Shown here piece by piece: positions 1 through 9,299 of a stretch of DNA of 64,000 nucleotides (position 1 is the first letter of the stretch; every line of letters begins with the position of its first letter). The DNA is from Enterococcus saccharolyticus subsp. saccharolyticus (GTDB lineage: Bacteria; Bacillota; Bacilli; Lactobacillales; Enterococcaceae). The stretch spans positions 1,217,501 to 1,281,500 of the forward strand of contig NZ_CP118957.1 in the NCBI RefSeq assembly GCF_029023825.1. Direction: 5' to 3'. A program made the position numbers and the translations under genes. The notes beneath the pieces are model-generated. The model did not search any database, was not told the DNA's origin, and worked only from the letters and a program-made list of their open reading frames with translations.

Positions 1-77
1 GATCAGGTAGATAGGTCAGAAGTGGAAGTGCAGTGATGTACGGAGCGGACTGATACTAATCGATCGAGGACTTAACC
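1..77 (+). rRNA. 23S rRNA, 3' end (partial)
   Basis: The window opens inside the last helix of 23S rRNA. The segment with GGACTGATACTAATCGATCG followed by GGACTTAACC is the conserved firmicute 3' end. The exact mature end (about 77-79) is estimated. The 5' part lies outside the window. Confidence 0.93.
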
Positions 78-164
78 AAAAAGAAAAAAATTGAATTCAA
101 GGTTATGTTGACCTTTACTTTAAATCCAGTTTTGAGTGAATGACTTCATTCAATTAAATAATAG

Positions 165-280
165 TGTGGTGGCGATAGCGAGAAGGATACACCTGTTCCC
201 ATGTCGAACACAGAAGTTAAGCTTCTTAGCGCCGATTGTAGTTGGGGGTTGCCCCCTGTGAGAGTAGGACGTCGCCACGC
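165..280 (+). rRNA. rrf: 5S rRNA
   Basis: A 116-nt 5S rRNA begins TGTGGTGGCGATAGCGAGAA and ends GACGTCGCCACGC; the ends pair to form helix I. The internal CCATGTCGAACACAGAAGTT block is the universal 5S core. It lies 87 nt after the 23S end with no tRNA between them, and a terminator follows directly, so this operon has no distal tRNA cluster. Confidence 0.97.
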
Positions 281-285
281 AAATG

Positions 286-317
286 AAAAGGACTGATATA
301 TTATCAGTTCTTTTTTT
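286..317 (+). terminator. rRNA operon terminator
   Basis: Stem AAAGGACTGATA / TATCAGTTCTTT with a tiny loop and a run of seven T, directly after 5S rRNA. Confidence 0.85.
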
Positions 318-438
318 GTATAATAACAAGAAAATTTATGAAAAAAATTAAATAAAAAGCAAAAATCGAGGTTTTTGACCCTTTTTTCAACTAAAAATGA
401 TAAACTATAATAGAGAAAATTTAGAGGAGGGCATTGTT

Positions 439-1314
439 ATGTCTGAGGAAGTACTAGAAGAAACAGATCGTCAAGAGACATCTGATTCGTATAAAGACTT
501 TGATAAAATCAAAAAAGTAGCTTCAATGAACATTACTTCTATGTTGAAAGATTTGCATGCATTTGAAGCCGCCATTGAGACTGAAAATATTCCTGAGATT
601 TATCGTATTTATAAAGGAAAATTGCATAAAGAATTAAAAGAGACCTCAAATCAAAATCATGAAATTGATGAACTGTTATCAACAAAATTACATGATAAAT
701 TTGTTGAACAATTTCCATTTATGGAATATGTAGAAAAAATTTCGCCGACCATTCACTATTATAAAATCGGTACCTATTATCGCGAACGTGCGACAATTGG
801 TTTTGATGCAAGTATTCCAGAAATTTTTGTTTTGCCAAAAATTGACGAAGAATGGCAACATTATCGTCCAGAAAGTCGTGAATTATTGAAAGCAATTGAA
901 AAGCAAATCGATAATTTAGACGCTAAGATGATTGCGGCAGAAGAAGAACTTAAAAATTTGGAAAAAGAAGCGCAAATATTAGCAGCAAAAAAAGAAGAAA
1001 TTTCAAATAGTAAATCATTTTTCAATCGCGCAAAAACAGAAGAAGAAGTGGAAGCTTTAAATAAACAAATTGCTGAAATCAATAAGAAAAAAACTGAATG
1101 GTTACCATTTGTACAAAATAAAAATAAGTCCAATCAGCAAAAAGAACAACTGATGCGTACCTACGAAGAAACTCGTTTAAAACGTGCAGTTGTAGCAAAG
1201 GAATATCGTTTTATTAATCAATATTTTGGTTCAATGAAAAAAATGAATGAACAAATTCAGCAATTTTTGACAGCTTATTTGTCACCTAAGAAAGGAGAGG
1301 GACATACTAAATGA
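439..1314 (+). CDS. conserved coiled-coil protein of unknown function
   Basis: I cannot assign a function. The start at 439 (MSEEVLEE) is chosen because AGGAGG lies at 425-430; the upstream in-frame ATG at 397 has no such site. The 291-residue product is soluble, with no signal peptide or membrane segment. Its second half, roughly residues 145-230, is a long charged heptad-like stretch rich in E, K, Q and A, so a coiled coil is likely. It overlaps the next gene by ATGA and probably forms a complex or pathway with it. Similar proteins are, as I recall, common hypothetical genes in enterococci. A TATAAT hexamer at 406-411 is a possible -10. Confidence 0.8.
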   Translation: MSEEVLEETDRQETSDSYKDFDKIKKVASMNITSMLKDLHAFEAAIETENIPEIYRIYKGKLHKELKETSNQNHEIDELLSTKLHDKFVEQFPFMEYVEKISPTIHYYKIGTYYRERATIGFDASIPEIFVLPKIDEEWQHYRPESRELLKAIEKQIDNLDAKMIAAEEELKNLEKEAQILAAKKEEISNSKSFFNRAKTEEEVEALNKQIAEINKKKTEWLPFVQNKNKSNQQKEQLMRTYEETRLKRAVVAKEYRFINQYFGSMKKMNEQIQQFLTAYLSPKKGEGHTK

Positions 1315-2219
1315 GTAAAACAAAGAAAAAAATAACACCGAACTCTCCGACTGTTGATAAATCATCAAAAAAAGATAACTATTATGTATTAAAAGAAAAA
1401 GATCATCAAGCGATTATGAACCTTATTGGAGAAAGAGAAGATGAATTAGCAGATTTATACATGCGTATGGCTTTATTAGAAGCCGATTTTGTCGAATTAT
1501 TAGAAGCGTACTGTCAATTTATTATTCCAAATGTACCAATTTCTAAGATAGCGAAAACGAATTTATTAGCGTATTTTTCATATGAATTATTGAAGCCATT
1601 AAAGGCTGTTGGCTTAACACAAACAGATAAAGAAAATGTTTGGAAAAGTAAACATTTTGATGTAGCTTACGAATTAGATAAAAATAATGATTTGGCATTA
1701 AGTTTTAAAATGGAAGTCGTAGATGCTCGTTTTGAGTCTGCTTATATGCCACTTATTTTGGTTCATCCTAAAGAGATGACGGTAGAAGTAGATGAAAAGC
1801 AAGTATTAAAATTAATTCATTTATGGCATAAAGATAAAATCTTTTCGCATAATCAATTGTCTTTAATCAATTACGATTTAAATCAATTATTAGCATGGTT
1901 TAAAGAACTTGGATTTGAAGTTGCACCAAGTCTTTTAGACAATACGCATGCATTAAAACGTGAATTTTCAAGTGAATTATCAGTAGATACCAAAGTGCTA
2001 GATGATATTTTTATCATTACGATGGAATCTACAGATTATGATTTTGAAAAAATCGATGATACCCATTATCAAGTGAAATTAAATCAAGAACAAACAGTTG
2101 ATATTTTTTCTGAAAATGGGAAGACACGCTTGTTTATTGATTCGAATAATCGTCGTCGTTCAATTTTGGATTTCTTTACAAATTATCCATTCTTAGTTCC
2201 ATTAATTGTCCGTAATTAG
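1311..2219 (+). CDS. conserved protein of unknown function, coupled to the upstream coiled-coil gene
   Basis: A 302-residue soluble protein without recognisable motifs. The basic N-terminus (MSKTKKKITPNSP) is followed by a mixed alpha/beta sequence; there is no signal peptide. The start ATG overlaps the previous stop (ATGA at 1311-1314) and has its own AAAGGAGAGG site inside the preceding gene, so the two are translationally coupled. A strong terminator closes this two-gene unit. No function is proposed. Confidence 0.8.
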   Translation: MSKTKKKITPNSPTVDKSSKKDNYYVLKEKDHQAIMNLIGEREDELADLYMRMALLEADFVELLEAYCQFIIPNVPISKIAKTNLLAYFSYELLKPLKAVGLTQTDKENVWKSKHFDVAYELDKNNDLALSFKMEVVDARFESAYMPLILVHPKEMTVEVDEKQVLKLIHLWHKDKIFSHNQLSLINYDLNQLLAWFKELGFEVAPSLLDNTHALKREFSSELSVDTKVLDDIFIITMESTDYDFEKIDDTHYQVKLNQEQTVDIFSENGKTRLFIDSNNRRRSILDFFTNYPFLVPLIVRN

Positions 2220-2222
2220 TAA

Positions 2223-2281
2223 GGGATATCCGAGCTATAAAGAAACTGCTCTGGTGGTTTAAATAGTTCGGATATTTTTAT
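2223..2281 (+). terminator. terminator after the two-gene unit
   Basis: Arms GATATCCGAGCTAT and ATAGTTCGGATATT pair with one wobble around a loop of about 25 nt, followed by a T-rich run. Confidence 0.7.
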
Positions 2282-2299
2282 TTTTACAAAGGAGAAAAA

Positions 2300-3007
2300 A
2301 TGAGTCATTTAGAAGAAGAACGTTTATTTTGGGATGGTTTTGCAGAGGAATATGCTGAAATCCAAGCAGAATCGACAACCACTATTCCACAAGATGTTCA
2401 TGATTTTTTAGTAGCTGAAAACATTTTACCTACGAATACTTTTCTAGATCTTGCCGGGGGAACTGGAAAATATATCCCTGCAATACTTGCTAATGTCAAT
2501 GACTATACGTTAGTTGATTTCTCAGAAAAAATGCTTCAAATTGCGCAAGATACTCACAATTATCCACGACTTCAATTCCTTCATTGTGAACAAGCAGTTT
2601 TTTTGACGCAAACCAAAGATAACCGTTATGATGTCGTATTTTCAGCAATGAATCCAGCTTTAACATCGAAACAAATCCTTAACGAATTGTTACGAATAGC
2701 GAATGAATATGTCTGTATTTTACGTGTGATTGAAGAAAAAGATGAATTGTTTTCTTTGTTTGAACAGACTCCAGAAGAATGGAAGTGGATGGAAACCTAT
2801 AAGGAATGGTTAGATGGAAAGTATCGAACCCAATTGTTTTCATATAATTCATCAGAAAGCATTTCAAAAGAATTTTTCCTAACGTATTTTGAAATGGATT
2901 TTCCTTATAGTCAACTTCAAAAAATCGCAGATGACTTATTCCAACAGAACACAGAGAAATTAAATCGCACAACAATTACTTTTGAATTGTTAATAATTGA
3001 AATATAA
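2300..3007 (+). CDS. class I SAM-dependent methyltransferase
   Basis: A 235-residue protein with the SAM-binding motif I FLDLAGGTGKY (residues 48-58). An acidic motif II (YTLVDFSEKML) and a motif-IV-like VVFSAMNPAL follow. This is the common Rossmann-fold methyltransferase layout. The substrate is unknown; the C-terminal half, which normally sets specificity, shows no familiar signature. AAAGGAG precedes the ATG. The thermonuclease gene starts 14 nt downstream, so co-transcription is likely without implying a shared function. Confidence 0.82.
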   Translation: MSHLEEERLFWDGFAEEYAEIQAESTTTIPQDVHDFLVAENILPTNTFLDLAGGTGKYIPAILANVNDYTLVDFSEKMLQIAQDTHNYPRLQFLHCEQAVFLTQTKDNRYDVVFSAMNPALTSKQILNELLRIANEYVCILRVIEEKDELFSLFEQTPEEWKWMETYKEWLDGKYRTQLFSYNSSESISKEFFLTYFEMDFPYSQLQKIADDLFQQNTEKLNRTTITFELLIIEI

Positions 3008-3021
3008 AGGAAGTTGCAACA

Positions 3022-3696
3022 ATGAAGAAAAAAATAACTAGCTTTTTAACGGTACTTATCGTATTAATTGTCGGTATCTGGCAATGGTTGAATCCCAGTG
3101 AATTTTTAGAAGTAGCGGAACCAAAACAAGAACAAAAACAAATTTCAGAACCAACGAATACCATAGATACAACAATTAATGAAAAAACAAGCCAATCAAT
3201 TGACGACATTGATTTAGAAAATCCACCACGTTTTGAGAATATTCGTGTTTCTTCTTTACGAAGTGTCGATGGCGATACGTTTGCGTTTTATACAGCAGAT
3301 GGGAAAGAACACAAATTACGTTTATTGATGGTTGATACCCCTGAAAGTGTGAAAAAAGGTGTATCCGTCCAACCTTATGGAAAAGAAGCCAGTGATTTTA
3401 CGAAAGAACAACTAACGAAAGAAGGTGTTTCTTTGGTTTTTGATAAAGGCGAAGTGGTGGATAACTATGGACGCTTTTTAGCGTATGTCTATATTGGAGA
3501 AAACTCACTTCAAGAGTTATTATTAGAAAACGGTCTTGGAATTGTTCGTTATGTAAATGCAGGTGGTGACAGTTTAGTGGAAGAATTATTAACTGCTCAA
3601 GAAAAGGCGCAAGATGAAAAATTAGGTGTTTGGAGTAAAAAGGATTATGTAATGCAAATGAAAAATGGCTACTATCGTTACAATGAAGTTGAATAA
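3022..3696 (+). CDS. membrane-anchored or secreted thermonuclease (SNase family)
   Basis: A 224-residue staphylococcal-nuclease homologue. Residues 1-22 form a hydrophobic signal/anchor, then an acidic linker to about residue 70, then the SNase domain. The catalytic set is present: D85 in VDGDTF, R100 and E108 in KLRLLMVDTPE, and R151 in DNYGRFLAY, matching Asp21, Arg35, Glu43 and Arg87 of the S. aureus enzyme. It should cleave DNA and RNA outside the membrane in a calcium-dependent way. No lipobox cysteine is seen, so it is secreted or N-terminally anchored. The next gene follows after 15 nt. Confidence 0.9.
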   Translation: MKKKITSFLTVLIVLIVGIWQWLNPSEFLEVAEPKQEQKQISEPTNTIDTTINEKTSQSIDDIDLENPPRFENIRVSSLRSVDGDTFAFYTADGKEHKLRLLMVDTPESVKKGVSVQPYGKEASDFTKEQLTKEGVSLVFDKGEVVDNYGRFLAYVYIGENSLQELLLENGLGIVRYVNAGGDSLVEELLTAQEKAQDEKLGVWSKKDYVMQMKNGYYRYNEVE

Positions 3697-3711
3697 AGTT
3701 GAGGTGATTCA

Positions 3712-5130
3712 ATGAAACTAACTGAGTTGATGGATAAACATCAACAAGTACAGATAACAATTTTTCAATGGATTTTAAAAAGTGAAGGTGCAATTCGCAT
3801 CAAAGATTTGGAAAGAGAATTAGCTATTTCAGTCCCAACCTTACAAAAAGAAATTCGCTCATTAGAAACAGCTTTGGAACTATTTGATGATGAATCTAAG
3901 CTGATGAAGTTAGACAATGATTATTTGAGTTTACATCTGTCAAATGAATTTTCTGTCAAAGCATTTGTTTATTCCTATTTGGAACAAGCACTAGATTATC
4001 AGATAGTTTCGTTTATCTTTCAACATAAAAAAGTGTCAATCACAAAAATGGCACTTGATTTGCAAGTAAGTGAAGCCTCGTTATTTCGTCGCTTGAAATC
4101 AATTAACCAACAATTGGAAGAATTTGAAATTCAATTTCGCAATAAAAAAATGATTGGTGATGAACTTCAAATTCGAGTATTTTATTATTATCTTTTTTGG
4201 ACAAGTTTACCTTTTGAGCAATTGCAAAAAAAGTTTCGTAATCCTACCATACAAAACTTAATTCAAGTAATTGAAAAACACTTCCATTTAACTTTTACAA
4301 AAGAACAATATTGGAAGTTGTCCTTATGGTTAGGAATTATGCATAGTCGCTTTGATTATCGTGGGGAACAGAAATACCGTTTGCGCAAAGAGACTGTTCA
4401 CGAAATTGAACAAGACATGTTTTATCAAGAATTAAAGAATATGCTAGCGCGTTATTTAAGTCGTTTTGCCTTCCAAGGATCAGATGAAGAATCCGTCTAT
4501 CTTTATTTATTCTTTTTATCAGAAAATCTGTTGCCATCAGAGAAAAAATGGCTAACAGAATCGCCTTTTATCGCTAAATTTTTGACATTAAATCAAAAAA
4601 TTTACCAAGAGTTAGTGCATGATTCAGATGTCTCTTCATTTGATGCTTTTTTATTGGAGTTGCACATAAAATTGGCATTTTCTAAAGGATGGATTGATAC
4701 CGAAGAAAATGATTTATTGTTACTGTCGGATTACGATTCGTCAAAAATGTCCGCCTGTATGTCAATCATTGAAGCAGAATTATCTAAGGATATTTCGAAT
4801 TCCCAATGGCGTATGTTAGATCAGGCGTATGGTCTAGTAGTCGATATTTATCAAAGAAGGCAACAAAAAGAATTACTTGTTGGCATTGCATCCGACGATT
4901 CCTTACAATCAGAGGAAGTGTATCAATTTATTGAGCAACATTTGGCAAGTTTGCCGCATGTAAAAGTTAAAAAAGCAAAAAATCGCGTGTATTCGTTACT
5001 AGTTGCATCAGAATATACGGACATAACAAACTATGCTTATGAGGAACGCTATATTTTTAGTGGTCGCTTATCCTTATTTGAAGTGAATCGATTAAAACAA
5101 GCGATTGAAAATTGCTATGATAGGAGTTGA
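3712..5130 (+). CDS. Mga-family (PRD-like) transcriptional regulator
   Basis: 472 residues. There are two N-terminal helix-turn-helix units: a winged HTH around 20-55 (IKDLERELAISVPTLQKEI) and a second at about 80-112 (MALDLQVSEASLFRRLKSI). A helical middle resembles the PRD-like part of Mga/AtxA regulators. The C-terminus (about 385-472) reads like a degenerate PTS EIIB domain. Such proteins are activators tied to sugar status. The gene sits 6 nt before the flavoprotein gene, so that neighbour is the simplest target, by inference only. GAGGTG precedes the ATG. Confidence 0.82.
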   Translation: MKLTELMDKHQQVQITIFQWILKSEGAIRIKDLERELAISVPTLQKEIRSLETALELFDDESKLMKLDNDYLSLHLSNEFSVKAFVYSYLEQALDYQIVSFIFQHKKVSITKMALDLQVSEASLFRRLKSINQQLEEFEIQFRNKKMIGDELQIRVFYYYLFWTSLPFEQLQKKFRNPTIQNLIQVIEKHFHLTFTKEQYWKLSLWLGIMHSRFDYRGEQKYRLRKETVHEIEQDMFYQELKNMLARYLSRFAFQGSDEESVYLYLFFLSENLLPSEKKWLTESPFIAKFLTLNQKIYQELVHDSDVSSFDAFLLELHIKLAFSKGWIDTEENDLLLLSDYDSSKMSACMSIIEAELSKDISNSQWRMLDQAYGLVVDIYQRRQQKELLVGIASDDSLQSEEVYQFIEQHLASLPHVKVKKAKNRVYSLLVASEYTDITNYAYEERYIFSGRLSLFEVNRLKQAIENCYDRS

Positions 5131-5136
5131 GAAATT

Positions 5137-6492
5137 TTGCGAGTGGTAATTATTGGTGGATCTCATGCAGGGATTGCTGCAGCGAGACATTTAAAGAAAA
5201 TTGACGAGAGTGTCGAAGTAATTATCGTCGAACGATCCAATGTTTTGGGGTACATTGGTAGCAGTTTAAATCTTTATTTAGAAGGTTTTATTGATAAATT
5301 AGAGGATGCAAGAACTGTGACTCCAGGCCAATTATTGGCAGAACAAATCAACGTATTGTTAAATAGCCGAGTAGTTTCTGTAGATGCCAAAAATAAATCT
5401 GTGGATTTTACAACAGATAATGGAGATATTCATTTAACAGATAATATTTCTTACGATTATTTAATTTTAGCGATGGGGTCAAGCCAATACCATACCGATT
5501 TTTCATCGGAAACAGAAGCAACAATGACAAATTTTAAAACACTAACACAATCAAAAACAGCGTTAGATACTTTAATGGATGCCAAGAAAGTCGCAATTAT
5601 TGGGGCAGGGTTAATCGGTTTTGAATTGGCAGAGTCTTTAAGTAAATACAACAAAGAAATTTATTTAATTGATCGCATGGACAGCGTGCTGTTTCGTTAC
5701 TTTGATGAAGAAATTACGCAAGAATTAGTGCAAAAACTGCCGGAGAATGTCCATATTTTATTAAATAGTGATGTCCGTGAAATTACAATGACTGATGAAC
5801 AAAAAGTCACAGGTGTCATCTTAGCGAATGGTCAGACGGTTGCAGTAGAAGCAGCTGTGTATGCCATTAACCCACGACCAAATGTCGAATTAGTGACAGA
5901 TATTTTAGATATCAATATGGATGGAACGATTGATACCAATGAGTTTTTAGAGACGTCTGATCCGTTTATTTATGCAGTAGGGGACTTAGTGTCTGTTCAC
6001 TTTAATCATTCTGCTATGCCAATTTATATTCCGTTAGTGACAAATGCGTATCGAACAGGGATGATTGCTGCGTCAAATATTTTATTAACCGATAAAATTC
6101 CTTTCCCAAAAGTACAACGCACGATTGTCAGTGCATTATTTGACACCTATTTAGCAAGTTGTGGAGTCAATGAAGAAGAAGCTCCTTATTATGGTTTAGA
6201 CGTAGCATCTGTCTCCAAAACCTTTCATAAAGAAGCCTTATTTCAACTAGATGATACGTTTGAATTAACGATTAAACTGGTATTTGATGTTAACACAAAA
6301 CAGTTAATGGGGGGGCAATTAATGACTAATTCCAAAAAGACGCTAGAAATTATTAACACGTTATCTACCTTGGTAACAATGGAAACAACGTTGAATCAAT
6401 TAGTCACGATGGATTTTTATTTTAATCCTAAATTATCAACGCCCTTGCATTTTCTAAATGATTTAGCATTGGAAGGGGTCATTAAACGTTAA
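5137..6492 (+). CDS. NADH peroxidase/oxidase-like FAD flavoprotein lacking the redox cysteine
   Basis: 451 residues, pyridine nucleotide-disulfide oxidoreductase class III (NADH peroxidase, NADH oxidase, CoA-disulfide reductase). The start is TTG at 5137 with TAGGAG 10 nt upstream. Features in order: FAD-binding VVIIGGSHAGIAAARHL (3-19, with the conserved His10), NAD-binding VAIIGAGLIGFELAESL (about 151-167), the second FAD motif IYAVGDLV, and the dimerisation domain. The active-site segment that reads SFLSCGMQLYLEG in E. faecalis Npx reads GYIGSSLNLYLEG here, placing Ser at position 42 where the sulfenic Cys42 should be. It may therefore be a plain NADH:acceptor reductase. A terminator follows. 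Confidence 0.85.
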   Translation: MRVVIIGGSHAGIAAARHLKKIDESVEVIIVERSNVLGYIGSSLNLYLEGFIDKLEDARTVTPGQLLAEQINVLLNSRVVSVDAKNKSVDFTTDNGDIHLTDNISYDYLILAMGSSQYHTDFSSETEATMTNFKTLTQSKTALDTLMDAKKVAIIGAGLIGFELAESLSKYNKEIYLIDRMDSVLFRYFDEEITQELVQKLPENVHILLNSDVREITMTDEQKVTGVILANGQTVAVEAAVYAINPRPNVELVTDILDINMDGTIDTNEFLETSDPFIYAVGDLVSVHFNHSAMPIYIPLVTNAYRTGMIAASNILLTDKIPFPKVQRTIVSALFDTYLASCGVNEEEAPYYGLDVASVSKTFHKEALFQLDDTFELTIKLVFDVNTKQLMGGQLMTNSKKTLEIINTLSTLVTMETTLNQLVTMDFYFNPKLSTPLHFLNDLALEGVIKR

Positions 6493-6498
6493 AACCAA

Positions 6499-6535
6499 TA
6501 AAAGAATTGCTATTTCAGCAATTCTTTTATTTTTA
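6499..6535 (+). terminator. terminator after the flavoprotein gene
   Basis: Perfect 12-bp stem TAAAAGAATTGC / GCAATTCTTTTA with a 7-nt loop, then a T-rich tail. Confidence 0.88.
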
Positions 6536-6548
6536 TTTGAAAAAAGCA

Positions 6549-6602
6549 TTGTAATTTTCTGTATTTTCTAATAAACTAGTTAAGAGAATGAGAATCGTTC
6601 TC
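6549..6602 (+). promoter_or_regulatory. promoter with Fur box for the siderophore transporter operon
   Basis: TTGTAA (6549-6554), 17 bp, TAAACT (6572-6577). Just downstream, 6584-6602 reads GAGAATGAGAATCGTTCTC, which matches 15 of 19 positions of the classical Fur box. The box would overlap the transcription start, so iron-loaded Fur should block transcription. Confidence 0.85.
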
Positions 6603-6625
6603 AACTGTATTGTAAGGAGTTTGTC

Positions 6626-7573
6626 ATGAGGAAAGTTTGGTTATTTCTGAGTTTATTACTTCTTGCTATCGTTTCGCTTTTTGTGGGTGTTCACCAAGTC
6701 TCATTATATGGATTAATGAATGGCGATGAGACCCAATGGATGTTGTTGTTAAAAACACGAATCCCCCGAACAATTAGTTTGATTTTAGCAGGAGGAATGT
6801 TAAGTGTCTGCGGAAAAATTATGCAACACTTAATGCAAAACAGATTTGTTTCTGCTGGAACAATTGGGATGATGGATAGTGCACGGTTAGGGATTTTGTT
6901 AGTCATGTTACTATTTCCGAACGGATCGATTTTATTACGTGCGGGAGTAGCGTTCATCTTTGCTTACATAGGTGTTTTGCTATTTTTGAATTTAAGTCGA
7001 ATTCTACCTAAAGGTGATCCGATGATTTTACCATTAACGGGTGTCATGTTTGGAAATATTATTGGTGCAGTCGCTTCATTTTTTGCGTATCAATTCCAAT
7101 TGGTTCAAAATTTATCGTCTTGGCTTCAAGGAAATTTTGCGACAGTCATGGAAGGTAGTTATGAATTAATCTACATAACCGTACCAGTATTTATAATTTT
7201 ATATTTACTAGCCTATCAAATGACGATTGCCGGATTGGGTGAGGAACTCGCAACCAATCTTGGTATGAACTATCAATTGTTACAATTTATTGTCTTTGCG
7301 TTAGTCGCATTAGGCAGCAGTGCAGTCTTAATTATGGTCGGTAACATTCCTTTCTTAGGAGTGGTTATTCCCAATCTAGTATCTTTATTTTACGGAGATC
7401 ATTTAAAGAATACCATGAGTGTAACAGTTATCTTTGGAAGTATTTTCTTATTGATTTGTGACATTCTATCGCGTGTATTGATAGCCCCTTATGAAATTCC
7501 TGTCAGCGTTGTTGTGGGGATGATTGGTGGCGCTCTTTTCTTATTCTTATTGATTAGGAGGAGAAAAGGATGA
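6626..7573 (+). CDS. siderophore ABC transporter permease 1 (FecCD family)
   Basis: 315 residues and about nine membrane segments, with the family signature RIPRTISLILAGGMLSVCG near residue 45. It forms the membrane channel with the next gene's product. The order permease-permease-ATPase-binding protein and the 4-nt overlaps match the yclNOPQ petrobactin operon of Bacillus subtilis and fat/ceu-type systems. This copy would correspond to YclN; the ligand here is unproven. AAGGAG lies before the ATG. It is the first gene after the Fur box. Confidence 0.88.
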   Translation: MRKVWLFLSLLLLAIVSLFVGVHQVSLYGLMNGDETQWMLLLKTRIPRTISLILAGGMLSVCGKIMQHLMQNRFVSAGTIGMMDSARLGILLVMLLFPNGSILLRAGVAFIFAYIGVLLFLNLSRILPKGDPMILPLTGVMFGNIIGAVASFFAYQFQLVQNLSSWLQGNFATVMEGSYELIYITVPVFIILYLLAYQMTIAGLGEELATNLGMNYQLLQFIVFALVALGSSAVLIMVGNIPFLGVVIPNLVSLFYGDHLKNTMSVTVIFGSIFLLICDILSRVLIAPYEIPVSVVVGMIGGALFLFLLIRRRKG

Positions 7574-8529
7574 AAAAAAATCATTTTGCACTCAAAATTG
7601 GTGCGTTATTCGCGTTGTGTTTAGTAGTCGTTGTAGTGTTCTTGACTTACAATACCTATGGAAATTGGGATTTTGCTTTAAAGTTAAGAGGAAAAAAAAT
7701 CTTAGCCTTTATCTTTGTTGCCCTGGCAACATCAGTCAGTACGATTGCTTTTCAAACAATTACACGAAATCAATTTTTAACTCCCGGAATTTTAGGACTA
7801 GATAACTTGTATATTATGATTCAGACATTATTATTCTTTTTTGTAGGGGGAATTAAAATGCTCTCTCAAGAATCAATTTGGATGTTTATTGCGAACGTTG
7901 GTTTAATGACAATTTTAAGCGTCTTGTTTATTTCTTTCTTTATGGATAAAGTGACAGGAAATCTCTTTTTGCTTTTAATGGTCGGTATGATTTCAGGAAC
8001 CTTGTTTTCAAGTATTAGTACATTCATCCAAGTGTTGATGGATCCTAATGAATATGACCTCCTACAAGGACGTTTATTTGCTAGTTTTAGTAATGTGAAT
8101 AGCAATTATTTGATGGTAGCGGCAGCGATTATTATCGTATCTGTCGTGGTCTTATGGTTCGTTGCACCAGAACTAGATATTATGCATATTGGGAGAGATC
8201 ATGCGGTAAACTTAGGGATTTCTGTTAATCGACTACAAACTCTTTGCTTATTTTGTATTTCCTTATTAACGGGAACAGCAACAGCATTAGTTGGGCCAAC
8301 TGTTTTCCTAGGCTTTATTGTTGTAACGATTAGTTATCGTTTATTTGCGACATATCAGCATAAAAAATTATTTATTGGTAGTTTTTTATTAGGAATTTTG
8401 TTGTTAGTTGGTGGGCAGTTTTTAGTAGAGCAAATTTTCCAATGGAGTACGACAATTAGTACAGTTATTCAATTTGTGGGTGGTATCTTCTTTTTAGGAA
8501 AAATTTTATCAGAAAGGAAAAAGGTATGA
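7570..8529 (+). CDS. siderophore ABC transporter permease 2 (FecCD family)
   Basis: 319 residues and eight to nine membrane segments. The start overlaps the previous stop (ATGA at 7570-7573), with AGGAGG just upstream. The sequence around TARNQFLTPGILGLDNLYI (residues about 58-78) is the second-permease variant of the family, equivalent to YclO. It pairs with the upstream permease to give a heterodimeric channel for ferric siderophore. Confidence 0.87.
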   Translation: MKKNHFALKIGALFALCLVVVVVFLTYNTYGNWDFALKLRGKKILAFIFVALATSVSTIAFQTITRNQFLTPGILGLDNLYIMIQTLLFFFVGGIKMLSQESIWMFIANVGLMTILSVLFISFFMDKVTGNLFLLLMVGMISGTLFSSISTFIQVLMDPNEYDLLQGRLFASFSNVNSNYLMVAAAIIIVSVVVLWFVAPELDIMHIGRDHAVNLGISVNRLQTLCLFCISLLTGTATALVGPTVFLGFIVVTISYRLFATYQHKKLFIGSFLLGILLLVGGQFLVEQIFQWSTTISTVIQFVGGIFFLGKILSERKKV

Positions 8530-9284
8530 TTCAAGCACAAGAAATTTCAAAAAAATATGAGAATAAAATCGTGTTACAAAATGTTGACCTAGAACTACCT
8601 AAAGGTAAATTAATTGCCTTTATTGGTCCAAATGGTGCAGGAAAAAGTACCTTTTTGTCGCTAGTTAGTCGATTGCAACCACAATCAAGTGGCGAAATTT
8701 TTCTAGATCGAGAAGAAGTACGGAATTGGAAATCAAAAGAATTAGCGAAAAAGCTAGCGATTTTGAAACAAAGTAATGCCATTCAATTGAATATTTCTGT
8801 TCGTGAATTGGTTTCATTTGGCCGGTTTCCTTATAATCGAGGAAAATTAACTGCTGAAGACGAACGAATCATCGATCAAGCAATTGAGCAGATGGAATTG
8901 CAAGAGATGGTCAATGATTCCATTCATTCGTTGTCAGGTGGCCAATTACAGCGTGTTTATATTGCGATGATTTTAGCACAAGATACGGAATACGTCTTGT
9001 TAGATGAACCATTGAATAATTTAGATATGAACCATGCCAATCAGATGATGCATTTGTTGAAACGTTTGGTAGAAGAACAAAATAAAACAGTGTTAATTGT
9101 TTTACATGATATTAACTTTGCGGCAGGATTTGCCGATCATATTGTGGCAATGAAAAATGGCGAAGTTTTCGCGACAGGAGAAACGGAAACGATTATCCAA
9201 CCTGAAGTATTAAATAAATTATATGGCATGAACATACGGATTTGTGAAATTGAAGGAAAACGATTTTGCATGTATTTTAGCTAA
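8526..9284 (+). CDS. siderophore ABC transporter ATPase
   Basis: 252 residues with Walker A GPNGAGKST (34-42), signature LSGGQLQRV (about 138-146) and Walker B YVLLDEPLNNLD, then the H-loop histidine in VLHDINFA. This is the FecE/FepC/YclP class of iron-siderophore ATPases. The ATG overlaps the permease stop (ATGA at 8526-8529). It powers uptake by the two permeases. Confidence 0.92.
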   Translation: MIQAQEISKKYENKIVLQNVDLELPKGKLIAFIGPNGAGKSTFLSLVSRLQPQSSGEIFLDREEVRNWKSKELAKKLAILKQSNAIQLNISVRELVSFGRFPYNRGKLTAEDERIIDQAIEQMELQEMVNDSIHSLSGGQLQRVYIAMILAQDTEYVLLDEPLNNLDMNHANQMMHLLKRLVEEQNKTVLIVLHDINFAAGFADHIVAMKNGEVFATGETETIIQPEVLNKLYGMNIRICEIEGKRFCMYFS

Positions 9285-9299
9285 TAGGGGGAACTTTTT

